Below are positions 49,679 through 58,566 of a stretch of DNA of 64,000 nucleotides, in pieces. The notes below the pieces were generated by a model that did no database searches, was not told the origin of the DNA, and saw only the letters and a list, made by a program, of their open reading frames with translations. Position numbers and translations under genes: made by a program. Each line of letters begins with the position of its first letter. The stretch's first letter is position 1. The stretch comes from UBA6019 sp035535055 (GTDB lineage Bacteria; Chloroflexota; Dormibacteria; Dormibacterales; Dormibacteraceae): contig DATLQT010000044.1 of the NCBI GenBank assembly GCA_035535055.1, positions 78,091 through 142,090 of the forward strand, in the 5' to 3' direction.

Positions 49679-50365
49679 GTGAGGGTGACCGCGCTCCTCT
49701 TCGCCCGTCTCCGGGAGCAGGCGGGCGGCGACCGCTTCCCTCTCGAACTGCCGGCCGGGGCCAGTGTCGCCGACGCCTACGCGACCCTGGCGGGAGACTG
49801 TCCGCGCCTGAGCCCCGACCACGACACGGTCCGGGCGGCGGTCAACCAGGTTTTCACGGCCTGGGATGCCGTGCTCGACGAGGGCGACGAGGTGGCTTTC
49901 ATCCCTCCCGTCAGCGGTGGCGCGGGCCACGCCGGCGTGCTCTTCGAGCTGACCGACCAGCCCCTCGACGCGCGGCGTCTGGAGGCGGCGGTCGCGCGGG
50001 CCGGCGCTGGCGCCATCTGCACCTTCACCGGGGTCGTTAGGGACAACTCACGGGGTCGATCGACCATCCGGCTCGAGTACGAGGCCTATCCCGGAATGGC
50101 GGAGTCCCAGATGTGGGCGATCGCCGCCGAGATCGCTGAGAAGTGGCCGGAGGCGCGGGTCGCGATGGCCCACCGGACGGGGCGCTTGGAGATCGGCGAG
50201 GCATCCGTCGTCGTCTCGGTCTCCTGTCCCCATCGGGGGGACGCCATCGCGGCCTGTAAGTGGGGCATCGACCGCCTCAAGGAATCGGTGCCGGTCTGGA
50301 AGAAGGAGTTCTTCGAGGGCGGCGAGGTCTGGATCGAGGGCGACCAGGCTAAGCCGCCGGGTTAG
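49679..50365 (+). CDS. MoaD-MoaE fusion (molybdopterin synthase)
   Basis: 228 residues from GTG 49679. Residues 1-80 are a MoaD-like ubiquitin fold ending FIPPVSGG; from about 85 the MoaE domain shows TFTGVVRDNSRG, LEYEAYPGMA, HRTGRLEIGEASV, SCPHRGDAI and VPVWKKE. Both subunits of molybdopterin synthase are thus on one chain, like mycobacterial MoaX. The Gly-Gly that must carry thiocarboxylate is internal, so proteolytic release is expected. No other molybdenum-cofactor gene is in the window. Confidence 0.9.
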   Translation: MRVTALLFARLREQAGGDRFPLELPAGASVADAYATLAGDCPRLSPDHDTVRAAVNQVFTAWDAVLDEGDEVAFIPPVSGGAGHAGVLFELTDQPLDARRLEAAVARAGAGAICTFTGVVRDNSRGRSTIRLEYEAYPGMAESQMWAIAAEIAEKWPEARVAMAHRTGRLEIGEASVVVSVSCPHRGDAIAACKWGIDRLKESVPVWKKEFFEGGEVWIEGDQAKPPG

Positions 50366-51513
50366 CCCGGCAGGTCCCGCGGCGCCAGCAGTTCGAGGAC
50401 CATATCGATCTCCTCCTCGGTGTTGTAGAAGTGCGGTGAGAGGCGGACGAAGTCGCGGTGGGTGCGGCAGATCACGCCCACGGCCGTCAGGTCGCGGAGC
50501 AGTTCCACCTCGGTCATCCCCGGCCGGTTGAAGCTGACTATCCCTGACGACTCCTTGTGGCTCCGCGGCCAGGGCTCGATGACGGTGCATCCCCGTTCCA
50601 CCAACCCCTCTGCGAGGCGCTTTGACAGGCCCAGCACCCGCTCCGCGATGACGTCGATGCCGACCTCTTGGAGCAGGCCGACGGCTGCGTCGAAGGCGGC
50701 GATGTCGAGCCAGCTGAGCGCCGACTCCTCGAATTTGCGGGCTGTCTTCTCGAAGGCGAAGACGGGGTTGAAGTAGGAGTAGCGGTCCTTCATCGAGCCG
50801 GTCCCGACCAGCAGCGGGTCGATCCGTTCCAGCAGCTCCGGCCGCCAAGCGGTGAAGCCGACGCCGGGAGGCCCGGTCAGCCACTTGCCGGCGCCGGCGG
50901 CGACGAAGTCCGCGTTCAACGCCTCCAGCGAGAAGGGCAGCACGCCTAGGCCCTGGATTCCGTCGACGGCGAGGATGACGCCACGCTCACGGCACTCGGC
51001 GCCGATCTCGGCGAGGTCGACGCGGTACCCGTTCCAGAACTCGACGAAGCTCAGCGCGACGACGCGGGTGCGGCCGTCGACCAGGGAGAGAACCGCCTCC
51101 GGCGTCACCCTCCCGCCGTCCGGCTCGACCAGCCTCAGCTCGACACCACGGTCCCGCGCGGCCATCCAGGGGAAGAGGTTGGCCGGGTACTCGAGCCGGG
51201 CGCCGACCACGTTGTCGCCCGGCTTCCAGTCGAGGCCCCTTGCCAGGAGCGAGATGCCGTGCGCGGTGCCCCGAGTGATCGAGACCTGGTCGGTGGTGAC
51301 GCCGACCAGGGTCGCGAGCTTCTCGCGCAGGCCGTCAAGGGTCTCGGAATAGTCCTCGGGCGAGTAGCCCTCCTCGCTCATCAGCCGGGTGACCTGGTCG
51401 ACCGCCGCCCGCACGCGCTCCGACATCGGCGCGACCCCGGCGTGGTTCAGATGGATGTGCTGTTCGCAGATCGGGAAGAGGGCTCGGGCATCAAGCGGAT
51501 CCATCGCGTTCAC
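50362..51513 (-). CDS. class V aminotransferase (cysteine desulfurase/kynureninase-like)
   Basis: 383 residues, PLP enzyme. HLNHAGVAPMS at the start, TRGTAHGISLLARGL, AVDGIQGLGV with the cofactor aspartate, and the Schiff-base lysine in AAGAGKWLTGPPGVGF. No catalytic cysteine loop typical of desulfurases stands out. The reaction is unresolved: isopenicillin-epimerase-like and selenocysteine-lyase-like members look similar. It overlaps the upstream gene by 23 nt. Confidence 0.83.
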   Translation of the reverse strand: MNAMDPLDARALFPICEQHIHLNHAGVAPMSERVRAAVDQVTRLMSEEGYSPEDYSETLDGLREKLATLVGVTTDQVSITRGTAHGISLLARGLDWKPGDNVVGARLEYPANLFPWMAARDRGVELRLVEPDGGRVTPEAVLSLVDGRTRVVALSFVEFWNGYRVDLAEIGAECRERGVILAVDGIQGLGVLPFSLEALNADFVAAGAGKWLTGPPGVGFTAWRPELLERIDPLLVGTGSMKDRYSYFNPVFAFEKTARKFEESALSWLDIAAFDAAVGLLQEVGIDVIAERVLGLSKRLAEGLVERGCTVIEPWPRSHKESSGIVSFNRPGMTEVELLRDLTAVGVICRTHRDFVRLSPHFYNTEEEIDMVLELLAPRDLPG

Positions 51514-51952
51514 TCCAAAACTGATCGAGAAGCGGCTGCAGGGCGGTGATGTAGGCGGCCAGCGTGGTGGCGGCGCGCTCGAGCGTATCGGTGTTGAGCC
51601 CGGCCGCCGGGAACGTCTCGTAGAGGCGGGTCCAGCCCCGGTCCCAGGGCTCCAGCTCCGCGCGGGGAAGCCCGCCCTTCACCTCGACCATCCGGGAGCG
51701 GAAGAACTCAAGCCCGGCCCCGTTGAGCTCCCGACTGCCCTCGAGGTGAAGCCCGACCTCGACCTTGCCCTGGCCCGAGTGGATCCAGACCTCGTAGTGG
51801 GTCTCGGGGCGCCCGTAGTGGAATTTCAGGACCCCGTGCACGCGACGGTGCTCGAAGCCGCGTAGCTCGGCTGGAAGCGCCCGGGCGACCGAGAGCGGCA
51901 GCGCCTGGAAGAAGGGCGCCGAGGTCACTCGGCGGCCGCTCCGGACAGGCAC
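51491..51952 (-). CDS. uncharacterised protein
   Basis: 153 residues from GTG 51952, or 145 from GTG 51928. It contains FHYGRPETHYEVWIHSG, VEVGLHLEGS and PWDRGWTRLYETFPAAGLN, suggesting a beta-rich N-half and a helical end, with no family I recognise. The longer start follows TATATT by 6 nt. It is probably co-transcribed with the aminotransferase it overlaps. Confidence 0.6.
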   Translation of the reverse strand: MPVRSGRRVTSAPFFQALPLSVARALPAELRGFEHRRVHGVLKFHYGRPETHYEVWIHSGQGKVEVGLHLEGSRELNGAGLEFFRSRMVEVKGGLPRAELEPWDRGWTRLYETFPAAGLNTDTLERAATTLAAYITALQPLLDQFWSERDGSA

Positions 51953-51958
51953 GGAACG

Positions 51959-51964
51959 AATATA
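51959..51964 (-). promoter_or_regulatory. -10 box of the uncharacterised gene upstream of the aminotransferase
   Basis: TATATT on the minus strand, 6 nt before GTG 51952, divergent from the clpP promoter 9 nt away. Confidence 0.5.
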
Positions 51965-51973
51965 TCCGCCTGC

Positions 51974-51979
51974 TACGCT
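51974..51979 (+). promoter_or_regulatory. -10 box of clpP
   Basis: TACGCT 9 nt before ATG 51989; no ribosome site. Confidence 0.5.
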
Positions 51980-51988
51980 TCCCTCCGA

Positions 51989-52618
51989 ATGGCCTACATC
52001 CCGACCGTCATAGAGAACGAGGGCGGCAACCGCGAGCGCGCCTTCGACATCTACTCCCGGCTGCTCCGGGATCGGGTGATCATCCTCGGCCGGCCGATCG
52101 ATGACACCATGGCCAACCTGATCGTCGCCCAACTGATCTTCCTCAGTGCCGACGATCCCGAGAAGGAGATCCAGGTCTATATCAACTCCCCGGGGGGTTC
52201 GGTCTCGGCCGGGTTCGCCATCTACGACACCATGCAGTACGTGTCGGCGCCGATCATGACAGTCGCCATGGGCATGGCGGCCAGCTTCGCGACGGTGATC
52301 CTCATGTCCGGCGAGAAGGGCAAGCGGTTCGCCCTGCCCAACGCTCGCATCCACCTCCACCAGCCGCTGATCGGCGGCCGCGGGCTGAGTGGCCAGGCCA
52401 GCGACCTCGAGATCCATGCCAACGAGATCATCCGGGTCAAAAAGGAGCTCAACCTGCTGATCGCCAAGCACACGGGCCAGCCGTTGGAGAAGATCGAGAA
52501 GGACACCGATCGGGACTTCTACCTCTCGCCCGAGGAGGCCATCGAGTACGGCCTCATCGACGGCGTCATCTCCTCACCGCCGGTGGCGCTTGACGGCGCC
52601 AAGAACACCAAGAGCTAG
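51989..52618 (+). CDS. clpP: ATP-dependent Clp protease proteolytic subunit
   Basis: 209 residues. Catalytic triad: serine in GMAASFATV, histidine in IHLHQP and aspartate in KDTDRDFYLS. INSPGGSVSAGFAIYDTM and SGQASDLEIHANEI are also canonical. It forms the peptidase barrel used by Clp ATPases; none of those is in the window, and no second clpP is adjacent as in actinobacteria. Confidence 0.94.
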   Translation: MAYIPTVIENEGGNRERAFDIYSRLLRDRVIILGRPIDDTMANLIVAQLIFLSADDPEKEIQVYINSPGGSVSAGFAIYDTMQYVSAPIMTVAMGMAASFATVILMSGEKGKRFALPNARIHLHQPLIGGRGLSGQASDLEIHANEIIRVKKELNLLIAKHTGQPLEKIEKDTDRDFYLSPEEAIEYGLIDGVISSPPVALDGAKNTKS

Positions 52619-52628
52619 CTCTTCCGCC

Positions 52629-53867
52629 CTGGGCAACCGGCGCTTTAGGGCGCTGCTGCTCGCGGTCGCCGGGGTCCCGCTGCTCGCCTCCTACCTCTGG
52701 CAGACGCTGGTCGGGCCGTTCCTCTTCCAGCCCCGGTTCTCCGACCAGGAATTCGTCTACACCGCGTCGGTCGCGATCCACTCCGGCGGCGACCCCTATG
52801 CCTGGGTCGCAGGCGGCTACAGCTACGGCAAGCCGGTCTATATCTACCCGCCGCTATGGGCCTGGCTCCAGCAGCCGCTGCTGCCGCTGGGCAGGGAGGG
52901 TGCCGCCCTCGCGCTGCTCGTCATACTCCAGCTCTGTCTCGCGGGGTTCCTCGTCGTCCTCTATCGCGTGCTTCGGCCGGTGGACTGGCAGGAGGTCGCG
53001 TTGGGCGTGATCCTCACTGCGGCCTTCCTCCCTGTTTTCGCCAACCTGTGGAGTGACCAGGTCAACTTGGTGGTGCTGCTCCTGATCGGCGTTACCGCCT
53101 TCGCCTATGTGCGCGGCGACCGGTGGCGGGGTGGGGCCGCCTACGGGGTGGCGATGGCGCTCAAGCCCCTGCAGCCAGGCCTCGCGCTGCTGCTGGTCTT
53201 CGGCCGCCGGACGCAGATGTTCATCGCCGCCATCGTCCTCGGCCTGCTGGCGTCACTCCTCCCTGGTGCCGCCCACCTCGAGCGTTACCTGCTCGCGGTC
53301 TTCGGGGCCGCCTCGGCGGCGACCGGTTTCCGCGACAACGCGGCGCCGGCCGGGTTCCTGGCACGGCTCTTCCACCCCGACGTCTTCTACGACGGCGCCG
53401 CGCCGGCCGACCCGCTGTTGAAGGCGCTCTACATCGCCGTCGCGGTCGCGGTGGTGGCGATCAGCTGGTGGCGGCTCGGACGCTCGCCCCGCACCGATCC
53501 CGGCGGTCGCGCGGCCGAGGTCGCCGTCGCCGTGGCCGCCTCACCGCTGCTGCTGAGCATCGCCCACAGCTTCCACCTCGTCCTGCTGCTGGTCCCGATC
53601 CTGGTCCTCCTCCACCTCGGCCTGGCGAGGGCCGACCGCCTAGCCGTCGGCGCCGCGGCCGCCGCCTGGCTCTTGGTGGGCCCGATCCACGGGGCGATGC
53701 TGTCGGCGATCGGCGCTGGCTTCTCGGCTGATTTGGTGTTGAGGGTCTGGAACGAGAGCCAGCTCGCCGGGATCGTGGTCCTCTGGCTCGGCAGTCTCCG
53801 CGAGCTCAGAGTTCGACCGTCATCCCGTCCCGCGCCGCTTTCACCTCCACTCCTGTCGACTCTGTGA
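52629..53867 (+). CDS. GT87-family glycosyltransferase-like membrane protein
   Basis: About 412 residues, some ten TM helices, with an extracytoplasmic loop containing GGDPYAWVAGGYSYGKPVY and YPPLWAWL, as in DUF2029/GT87 mannosyltransferases; MALKPLQPGLALLLVFGRR follows the family layout. The start is uncertain: CTG 52629 follows TAGCTC by 7 nt, while TTG 52590 would lie inside clpP. The last 62 nt overlap the convergent hydrolase gene. Confidence 0.68.
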   Translation: MGNRRFRALLLAVAGVPLLASYLWQTLVGPFLFQPRFSDQEFVYTASVAIHSGGDPYAWVAGGYSYGKPVYIYPPLWAWLQQPLLPLGREGAALALLVILQLCLAGFLVVLYRVLRPVDWQEVALGVILTAAFLPVFANLWSDQVNLVVLLLIGVTAFAYVRGDRWRGGAAYGVAMALKPLQPGLALLLVFGRRTQMFIAAIVLGLLASLLPGAAHLERYLLAVFGAASAATGFRDNAAPAGFLARLFHPDVFYDGAAPADPLLKALYIAVAVAVVAISWWRLGRSPRTDPGGRAAEVAVAVAASPLLLSIAHSFHLVLLLVPILVLLHLGLARADRLAVGAAAAAWLLVGPIHGAMLSAIGAGFSADLVLRVWNESQLAGIVVLWLGSLRELRVRPSSRPAPLSPPLLSTL

Positions 53868-54540
53868 GCTGCGCAGCAAGCTCCCATGGGTGGGCGCGCC
53901 ACATCGTCATCCCGAAATGGGTGAGGATGGCCAACCGTGGACGGGCTGCGCGGATGATCGCCTCGGCGTCGTCGAGGCACAGGTGCGGCAGCGGGCGGCG
54001 CTCGCGGAGCACGGCGTGGATCACCATCACCTCGGCCCGGTGCTGCTCGGCGATGCCCTCGTAATAGGCCGAATCGGTAACCCAACCGAGGCGGTCGCCG
54101 AAGCGGAAGCCATAGGTCTCGGCGCCGTGCGGGTGGGCCGCGGTGGTGGCGAATCCGATCGAGCCGACGCGATACTCGGTCTCCGGTTGGAGGCGGATCA
54201 GCTCCTCCGGGAAGCCGCGCAGGTAGTGAAGGACCACGGGGTCATCGTCGAGCGCGTCGGCCGGGCAGTAGAGGCGGCCACGGTGCTTGAAGCCGCCCTC
54301 GGTCATGGCCTCGATCATCACGTTGACGTCGCCCGAGTGGTCGAGGTGGCGATGGCTCAGGACGATGCCGCTCAGCCGCGCGGGGTCGATCTTGCGCTTG
54401 GCGTACTGGACGATCGCGCCCGGGCCGGGATCGAGCGCGAGGCGGGTGTAGCCGTCCTCCAGGTAAAGCCCACCCGAGGCGGCCAGCTGCTTGGCGACCA
54501 TGAAGCGGGCACCGGCGGTGCCCATGAAGGTCAGCTTCAA
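53806..54540 (-). CDS. MBL-fold hydrolase (RNase Z-like)
   Basis: 244 residues. The metal motif SHRHLDHSGDVN, TAAHPHGAETYGF, VTDSAYYEG and ILTHFGMTMW make a metallo-beta-lactamase core near the RNase Z/cyclic-phosphodiesterase type. TTG 54540 overlaps the DNA ligase stop (TTGA), so it is co-translated with the ligase and may act on nucleic acid ends; this is inference. Confidence 0.8.
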   Translation of the reverse strand: MKLTFMGTAGARFMVAKQLAASGGLYLEDGYTRLALDPGPGAIVQYAKRKIDPARLSGIVLSHRHLDHSGDVNVMIEAMTEGGFKHRGRLYCPADALDDDPVVLHYLRGFPEELIRLQPETEYRVGSIGFATTAAHPHGAETYGFRFGDRLGWVTDSAYYEGIAEQHRAEVMVIHAVLRERRPLPHLCLDDAEAIIRAARPRLAILTHFGMTMWRAHPWELAAQLTESTGVEVKAARDGMTVEL

Positions 54541-56201
54541 GCGCCCGCTTCGGCAACCTCTTCGAGCCTCGTCTCGGATTCGGCGCCCCCGAAAAACCGC
54601 TGGTAGAGCTGTTCGACACTCGCCAGGGTGTCAACGTCGCGGACCCCCTTGTCGTCCCGAAGTCGAACGATCCGGGGGAAGCGCAGGGCGAAGCCGCTCT
54701 TGTGGCGGGTCGAGCGCTGGATCGAGTCGAAGGCGACCTCGACCACTGTCTCGGGCTCGACGACCCGCACCCGGCCGCGATCGAGGATGGTGTGCTCCTG
54801 GAAGTGTTGAGTCATCGTCGCGATCTCGGCGTCGGTCAACCCGGTGTAGGCCTTGCCCACGTTGACCAGCCGGTCGGCGGCCTCGTCGCGGACCGCGAAG
54901 GTGTAGTCGGAGAGGACACCGCGCCGCTTGCCGTGACCCCACTCGACGGCCGTGACGACGCAGTCGAGCGTCGCCAGAGGCCGCTTCAGCTTCAGCCAGG
55001 AGAGCCCGCGGCGGCCCGGCGTGTAGGCGCTCTCCGGGTTCTTCAGCATCAGACCCTCGTTGCCGCGCTCACGCGTCTCTCCGAAGATCCGGTCGAGGTC
55101 CTCGGCGCCGGTGGCGGTTTCGATTCGGGCCAGGAGGAAAGGATGCTCCAGCCGCAGGCCCTCGAGCAGGCGGCGCCGCTCGCGCAGGGGCCGGTCGAGC
55201 AAGACCTCACCGTCCAGGAGGAGGAGGTCGAACGCGACCAGCACCACCGGCACCTCCTCCCGCATCGCGGCGGAGACGACCTTGCGGCCGAGCCGCCGCT
55301 GGAGCTCGAAGAAGCGGAGGACCCGGCCCTGGCGGTGGGCGAGGATCTCGCCGTCGATCAGCACCTCGTGACCCAGCTCCGCCGCCGCCCCGGCGACCTC
55401 CGGAAAGGCCGCCGTGGTCTCCTTCAGGTCGCGGGAGTAGAGCGCCACGCGGCCGCCGCCCCGGTGCAGCTGGCAGCGGACCCCGTCGTATTTCTCCTCG
55501 GTCCAGGCACCCTCGCCGACCCGCTGCATGGCCTCGGCGGCGTCGGCGACCACCCCTGCGAGCATGAAGCGGATCGGCCTGAAGAGCTCCATCGACGCGG
55601 CGCCCGTCTCGCCGGCCCTGGCCCGGACCGCTGCCTCACCGAGGTCCCCGGTCAGCATGTGGACGCGCTTGACGGTGGCCAGCGGCAGGTCGAACGCCAG
55701 CGCCACCGCCTCCTCGACGAGGCCCTCTTGGAGCCCGATCCGCAGGTCGTTGGCGAGGATCTTGACAACGAACCTGGCCTCTCGCGGGTCAAGACGACGA
55801 AGGAGCTCCCCCAGCAGCTCCTGCCTGGCCGTCGATCCGCTTGCGCCGGCGATGGCGGCGAAGGCAGCGGCCACCTCGGCCGGCGTGGCGGGCACCGGCT
55901 CGGTCTTGCCTGCCAGCACCTCTTGCACCCAGTCGCCCGGGTCGGAGTGCTTGCGGTAGACCCGGGAGAGCTCATCCCGCTCAGCCCGGGTGATCATCTC
56001 GACCGCCCGCCATAGCGAGGCGCCACCGACCTGCAGCGTTCGTGGGTCATTGAGACTGAAGGGTCGCCCCGTCATCCACGTCGTGGCCAGCCGGAGATCG
56101 TCCGGCTCGAGGGTTCGCAGGTATTCGGCCAGGAGGCGCGTCTTCTCGAGCTTGGAAGCGGTGGACGCGATCGCCTCGGCACAACGGGCGAATTCGCGCA
56201 T
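54537..56201 (-). CDS. ATP-dependent DNA ligase
   Basis: 554 residues. A helical N-terminal DNA-binding domain (about 1-200) precedes the adenylation domain with the nucleotide lysine in EEKYDGVRCQLH, DGEILAHRQGRVL, EGLMLKNPESAYTPGRRG and LKLKRP. The OB domain ends with GFALRFPRIVRLRDDKG. It resembles archaeal/mycobacterial LigB-type ligases for repair. TACGAT sits 10 nt before ATG 56201. A ligase-associated exonuclease lies nearby on the same strand. Confidence 0.92.
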   Translation of the reverse strand: MREFARCAEAIASTASKLEKTRLLAEYLRTLEPDDLRLATTWMTGRPFSLNDPRTLQVGGASLWRAVEMITRAERDELSRVYRKHSDPGDWVQEVLAGKTEPVPATPAEVAAAFAAIAGASGSTARQELLGELLRRLDPREARFVVKILANDLRIGLQEGLVEEAVALAFDLPLATVKRVHMLTGDLGEAAVRARAGETGAASMELFRPIRFMLAGVVADAAEAMQRVGEGAWTEEKYDGVRCQLHRGGGRVALYSRDLKETTAAFPEVAGAAAELGHEVLIDGEILAHRQGRVLRFFELQRRLGRKVVSAAMREEVPVVLVAFDLLLLDGEVLLDRPLRERRRLLEGLRLEHPFLLARIETATGAEDLDRIFGETRERGNEGLMLKNPESAYTPGRRGLSWLKLKRPLATLDCVVTAVEWGHGKRRGVLSDYTFAVRDEAADRLVNVGKAYTGLTDAEIATMTQHFQEHTILDRGRVRVVEPETVVEVAFDSIQRSTRHKSGFALRFPRIVRLRDDKGVRDVDTLASVEQLYQRFFGGAESETRLEEVAEAGA

Positions 56202-56211
56202 CGGCTGGACT

Positions 56212-56217
56212 ATCGTA
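56212..56217 (-). promoter_or_regulatory. -10 box of the DNA ligase gene
   Basis: TACGAT on the minus strand, 10 nt before ATG 56201. Confidence 0.5.
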
Positions 56218-56242
56218 GGCAGGGAGAACGATTCACTCAGAG

Positions 56243-56458
56243 ATGAGCCGCCGCTGTCCCTACCTCGAAGAGTATTTCCGCGAGAAGCTGGGCCCGCTCC
56301 GCAGCTACCACTTCGACTGCCATGTGGACGGTGCCTCGCACGTCCGTCGCAGGCTCAGCGACAGCCCGCCGATCTGCGTCCGCAACTTCGAGGAGTGCCG
56401 TCTCTTCCAGGCGGAGAAGCGCCGCGAGGACGGCCTCATCTCCCGCTACACGGACTAG
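56243..56458 (+). CDS. small cysteine protein of unknown function
   Basis: 71 residues with cysteines in RRCPYLEEYF, HFDCHVDG, PPICVRNF and EECRLFQ, spaced like a metal or iron-sulfur ligand set. There is no known family I can name. It lies between the ligase and exonuclease genes but on the opposite strand. Confidence 0.55.
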   Translation: MSRRCPYLEEYFREKLGPLRSYHFDCHVDGASHVRRRLSDSPPICVRNFEECRLFQAEKRREDGLISRYTD

Positions 56459-56482
56459 GCACGGGTAAAGTCTCACAGCGCG

Positions 56483-56842
56483 ATGCGCTGCGAAACCTGC
56501 GGAGCCCCGGCCGTCCTGCTCGCCAATGCGTGCGTCTTCTGCGCGACGCCGATCGGTGACAGCCACGCTCCCGCCGAGCTCTTGGACTACCTGGCGGCGC
56601 GGCTGCCCGCTGCCAGGATCAAGCGCTTCACGCTCGGCCGTGGCCGGCCGGTCCGAGAGTTCAAGCTCTCCGTCGGCGAGACCGAGTACGCGGCCCGGAT
56701 CCGCCGCGGCCGGCTGGAGTTGACGCCCGACCTGCCGCCGGCTCGCTGGGTCGATCGACTCCTCATGGCGCTCAGTAGCGAGGCCGCCGGCGACCACGAG
56801 CTCCGGGCCCGACTCAGCCGGAGCGGCTGGAAGCTCCGTTAG
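56483..56842 (+). CDS. zinc-ribbon protein of unknown function
   Basis: 119 residues. CETCGAP and CVFCATP form an N-terminal zinc ribbon; the rest is a helix (ELLDYLAARLPAARIK) and a beta-rich end. TAAAGT lies 11 nt before ATG 56483. It overlaps the convergent exonuclease gene by 4 nt. The function is unknown. Confidence 0.55.
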   Translation: MRCETCGAPAVLLANACVFCATPIGDSHAPAELLDYLAARLPAARIKRFTLGRGRPVREFKLSVGETEYAARIRRGRLELTPDLPPARWVDRLLMALSSEAAGDHELRARLSRSGWKLR

Positions 56843-57804
56843 ACGAAGGCCAGCGCAAGCTGTTCGACGCCTCGCAGAGCGAAGGCGCGGACACCGCGCT
56901 TGCGCAGGTGCCGTGCGAGATCGTCGGTGAACCCGTGGACGGTGTAGACCTGCTCGGGCGCGACCATCTCCACCGTCTCGACGAGCTCGTGAAAATCGCA
57001 GTGGTCGGAGAGAGGGAAGGCCACGTCGGCACCGAAGATGGCGCGGAAATGGCGGTCCTGCGCCCAGCCCGAGACGAGCGCGCAGCGGTAGCGGTGGAGA
57101 CGGCGGATGACCGCCTTGCCGGCGGGGGGAGCGATCACCACCCGTCCCGAGTAGTCCTCCCCGGGAACCAGCTCGATGTAGTCGGGCATCGCCTCGCCCA
57201 GCTCCAGGTACGCCTCGGTTCCGGGCAGGCAGCGCGCCTCGAGGGCGAAGCGGATTCCGTAGGGGGCGAGGGCCAGCATTACCTCCTGCGCCTTGCCCAC
57301 GGCGTGGCAGAGCAGGACCGGGGTGACGCCCTCGGCGAGCACCCGACTGCACCAGGTCGCGATCGCCTCGATGACCTCGCCGTGGTCCGGGAAGACGAAG
57401 TTCGGTCGGCCGTAGGTGCTCTCGATGACCAGCACGTCGGCCTTCGGCATCCGCACCGGCCGCGGTCCGCGGAGCTTGACGTCGCCGGTGTAGAGAAGGC
57501 TTCCGGCTGGCGCCCTGAAGAGAACCTGGGCAGACCCCAGCATGTGCCCCGCGGGAACCAACCGGAGCGTGCCGCCGGCGACCTGCTGATCCACCTCATA
57601 GCCGATCACCCGGGCAGCCTTGGGCCGCCGCGCGGCGGCGGTGAGAGCGAGCGTCTCCGCGGTGAGGTAGGTCTCGCGATGACGGCGGGAGTGATCGGTG
57701 TGGGCGTGGGTCACCACGGCCAGGGCGCGGGCCACCTCGGGGTCGAACCAGATCGCGTGGTCGGGCAGGGAGACGCCGCGGTCCCAGGTGACGTTGCGGG
57801 TCAC
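56839..57804 (-). CDS. ligase-associated DNA exonuclease-like MBL/beta-CASP protein
   Basis: 321 residues from GTG 57804. VTHAHTDHSRRH is the metal motif, GHMLGSAQVLF and YTGDVKLRGPR follow, and LIESTYG-like IESTYGRPNF and PLSDHCDFHELVE near the end match the mRNA 3'-processing-like exonucleases found with ATP-dependent ligases. The helicase and phosphoesterase that often complete that set are absent here. GTGA overlap with the upstream epimerase gene sets the start. Confidence 0.82.
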   Translation of the reverse strand: MTRNVTWDRGVSLPDHAIWFDPEVARALAVVTHAHTDHSRRHRETYLTAETLALTAAARRPKAARVIGYEVDQQVAGGTLRLVPAGHMLGSAQVLFRAPAGSLLYTGDVKLRGPRPVRMPKADVLVIESTYGRPNFVFPDHGEVIEAIATWCSRVLAEGVTPVLLCHAVGKAQEVMLALAPYGIRFALEARCLPGTEAYLELGEAMPDYIELVPGEDYSGRVVIAPPAGKAVIRRLHRYRCALVSGWAQDRHFRAIFGADVAFPLSDHCDFHELVETVEMVAPEQVYTVHGFTDDLARHLRKRGVRAFALRGVEQLALAFV

Positions 57805-58488
57805 CGGAGCCGCACCCGGTCGGTCTTGCTGAAAATGTCCCGGGGCATCGCCGCCCCGACCATCGCATAGGCCTCCGGCGGAATGCCGATGTCGACTACC
57901 CACACCTCGCCCGCGAGTCTCGCGCCCTGGTTTGAGAGGAGCCCGGCCTTGGGCAGGCCCAGGGTAACTGTGATGTGGGCCCGGATGGAGGGCCGGTGGG
58001 CGACGCCGTCATCGGAGCTGAGACCGGAAGGAATATCGACCGCGACTACCCGGGCATCGGCGCTGTTGATGGCGTCGATCCAATCGGCCGCCCTGCCCGC
58101 CGGGGGCCGGTTCAATCCGCTCCCGAAGATCGCGTCGAGCACCACCTCCGCGCCGTCAAGATCGGGTTCTCTGCCGATGAGGACCCAGGCCGCTTCCAAC
58201 GCCTCTGCCTGTTCTGCGGCAGCGGCTTCAAACGCCTGCCGGTCGAGCGCGGCAACCGAGTGAAGACGTCCCCAGCGGTGCAGGTGGCGAGCCGCCGCGA
58301 GGCCGTCCCCGCCGTTCGAGCCAGGGCCGCAGACCACCGCCGTGCGGCCGGTGCAATGGCGGGCAACCTGCCACCCGGCGGCCTCCATCAGCCACTCGAC
58401 AGGGTTTGAAGCGGGTCTCGGCCAGACGGTCGACCTCCCTCACTTGGGCCGCCGTGAGGACCGGCAGGGAGTCGGGCTTCATCTTCAT
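57801..58488 (-). pseudogene. nnrE: NAD(P)HX epimerase (YjeF N-terminal domain) with a +1 frameshift
   Basis: The N-terminal piece from ATG 58488 reads LTAAQVREVDRLAETRFK. The rest, MEAAGWQVAR, GPGSNGGDGLAAARHLHRWG, VDIPSGLSSDDG and VTLGLPKAGLL, is in another frame beginning near 58400. Reading AAACCC-T-GTC with one base skipped at 58401 joins them into a continuous epimerase of about 229 residues. The kinase (NnrD) domain is missing. It may be a sequencing error, a recent mutation or a recoding site. Confidence 0.72.
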
Positions 58489-58516
58489 TAAAGGTTCGCT
58501 TGAAATTCTCGTGCCC

Positions 58517-58541
58517 TGGGAACAAATGGGAGCGGTTCCCA
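58517..58541. promoter_or_regulatory. inverted repeat, candidate operator
   Basis: TGGGAAC (58517-58523) and GTTCCCA (58535-58541) are perfect arms with an 11-nt spacer, upstream of the small gene at 58624 and of the divergent epimerase. Confidence 0.4.
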
Positions 58542-58566
58542 ATTAGAGGACTTTGCCAGACGGGGG

